A stretch of 64,000 nt of DNA, from contig CP050890.1 of the NCBI GenBank assembly GCA_016745215.1, positions 3,596,001 through 3,660,000 on the forward strand, read 5' to 3'. Below are positions 63,089-64,000 of this stretch, piece after piece. The notes beneath the pieces were generated by a model that saw nothing but the letters and a program-made list of their open reading frames with translations, was not told the origin of the DNA and made no database searches. The first letter of the stretch is position 1, and each line of letters begins with the position of its first letter. Source of the DNA: Thiohalocapsa sp. PB-PSB1. Lineage in GTDB: Bacteria; Pseudomonadota; Gammaproteobacteria; Chromatiales; Chromatiaceae. The translations under genes and the position numbers were made by a program.

Positions 63089-64000
63089 TCAGTTAAGATA
63101 AACCCCGTCTGTACCGATCTTTCCGGGTCCGTCCAGTACCCAAATCCCTGCCGAATTGGCCCGCACCCGGAAGCTCAGGCTGCCGTCGCTGTGGATCTCG
63201 CCGCCGGTAACGGCATCGCGGTACGTGCCTGGACGAATGTTGCCGATATCGATTTGTTGCTCGGAGCCGATCGCCAGTCCGATGACTGCATAGTTGCCCG
63301 GCCTGGATGATTGCGCTTGCGATAGATCGCGGACGAAGCTCATGCCACTACCCCACTCGTTGACCTGGGTCATTTGTGCCTTTTGCAACGCGGGTACAGC
63401 CCGGCGGATCAAATTCAAACGTTGTATGTGACGGTAAATCGGGTGCGATTGTGTCGTACCGATTTGCTCGTCGCTTAGATGGTCGCCAAAATAGGCCCTA
63501 CCCGTTGTTTCAAGCGTGTCCTTCTCTCCTTCGACATCTTGCGGGGCACCTCGCATGAACTCGATTTCCTCGCCATAGTATAGGCAGGGGATGCCGCGGG
63601 CGGTCCAAAGCAGATTGTAGGCTGCCGCGGCCATCCATTGCTCGCCTTTGAAACGATATTTGAAGTCATTGTCTGGGCCAACGTCGTGATTTTGCAGAAA
63701 CGTGACCAGCTCGGTGACGTTGCCATAGATCCAGTCCATCGACAGGATCTGTCCAGTGCCGGCATAGGTTCCCTTGCTGACCGTATCCCTGAACGTTGAG
63801 AACAGGCCAAAATCGAGCTGCGGAAAGCCGGAGTCTCCACCGCTGGTGGGATCTTGCGGGTCCTGGCCAAGGCGGGTATACCACCAGGGTCGGATTTGGC
63901 TTGGACCATTGTCGCCGCCGCCGAGGTCGCCCCAGCCGTACCCTTTGACTAGGTTTTCGCCAAATACGAATAGACCAGGCTTGTGTTCTTTCCAGGCATT
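63089..64000 (-). CDS. Alpha-amylase family glycoside hydrolase (GH13), C-terminal part
   Basis: About 303 residues of a GH13 enzyme are visible; the frame is open to the window edge, so the N-terminus and first catalytic Asp are outside. Visible motifs are HKPGLFVFGEN (region with the acid/base Glu), VTFLQNHDVGPDND (transition-state Asp) and GIPCLYYGEEIEFMRG. Then comes a C-terminal all-beta domain (RPGNYAVIGLAIGSEQQI, GSLSFRVRANSAGIWVLDG). It hydrolyses or rearranges alpha-1,4-glucans. Whether it is exported cannot be seen from this part. Confidence 0.88.
   Translation of the reverse strand, partial: NAWKEHKPGLFVFGENLVKGYGWGDLGGGDNGPSQIRPWWYTRLGQDPQDPTSGGDSGFPQLDFGLFSTFRDTVSKGTYAGTGQILSMDWIYGNVTELVTFLQNHDVGPDNDFKYRFKGEQWMAAAAYNLLWTARGIPCLYYGEEIEFMRGAPQDVEGEKDTLETTGRAYFGDHLSDEQIGTTQSHPIYRHIQRLNLIRRAVPALQKAQMTQVNEWGSGMSFVRDLSQAQSSRPGNYAVIGLAIGSEQQIDIGNIRPGTYRDAVTGGEIHSDGSLSFRVRANSAGIWVLDGPGKIGTDGVYLN

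Overview
The window looks like part of the chromosome of a nitrogen-fixing purple sulfur bacterium (Gammaproteobacteria, probably Chromatiaceae). The core order tig-clpP-clpX-lon-hupB-tRNA-ppiD is gammaproteobacterial. The nifB/nifQ/nifO cluster with draG shows diazotrophy under post-translational nitrogenase control. A spheroidene-monooxygenase-like gene points to a phototroph. The species cannot be fixed from sequence alone; multicellular or aggregate-forming relatives such as Thiohalocapsa are known for DGR-linked conflict genes like those at the left end.

Left end (1-7.3 kb): the 3' end of a MoxR-type AAA+ ATPase, then a 1508-residue protein with a degenerate vWA-like region and three tandem FGE-sulfatase (C-type-lectin fold) domains, an HRDC protein, an Avd-like four-helix protein and the first third of a diversity-generating retroelement (DGR) reverse transcriptase. 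Each FGE domain ends in a variable repeat. The three copies differ almost only at NNC-type codons and are otherwise nearly identical at the nucleotide level, which is the footprint of adenine-directed mutagenic retrohoming. The reverse transcriptase is cut off by seven 158-bp repeats carrying REP palindromes, and no template repeat is visible, so the local cassette appears orphaned.

7.3-36 kb: a repeat-rich patch with broken genes; trmO and purL; a membrane diguanylate cyclase split by an IS5-family element; a PEP-CTERM-like protein; carboxylesterase and N-formylglutamate amidohydrolase; a PspA-like / membrane / vWA-protein group; ttcA; a crtA-like gene; a second PEP-CTERM-like gene split by an IS4-type element; a tandem HAD protein; and the minus-strand nif block (nifB, 4Fe-4S ferredoxin, nifO, flavodiiron protein, two 2Fe-2S ferredoxins, nifQ, draG) with a sigma-54 promoter and NifA-type site in front of nifB.

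36-48 kb: housekeeping genes alr, tig, clpP, clpX, lon, hupB, tRNA-Val, tRNA-Asp, ppiD and adk. 48-64 kb: a gliding-type ABC exporter operon (ATPase, permease/GldG fusion, DUF4340 protein), a Crp/Fnr regulator beside tRNA-Leu, a SPOR-domain protein, an ISL3 element inserted at the start codon of an SDR gene, a ferredoxin-reductase fusion and a truncated alpha-amylase. Two copies of a MITE-like element with TAGGCTGTCGAAAT ends and 9-bp target duplications, and other dispersed repeats, lie between these genes. Three IS insertions can be resolved to the base from their terminal repeats and target duplications.
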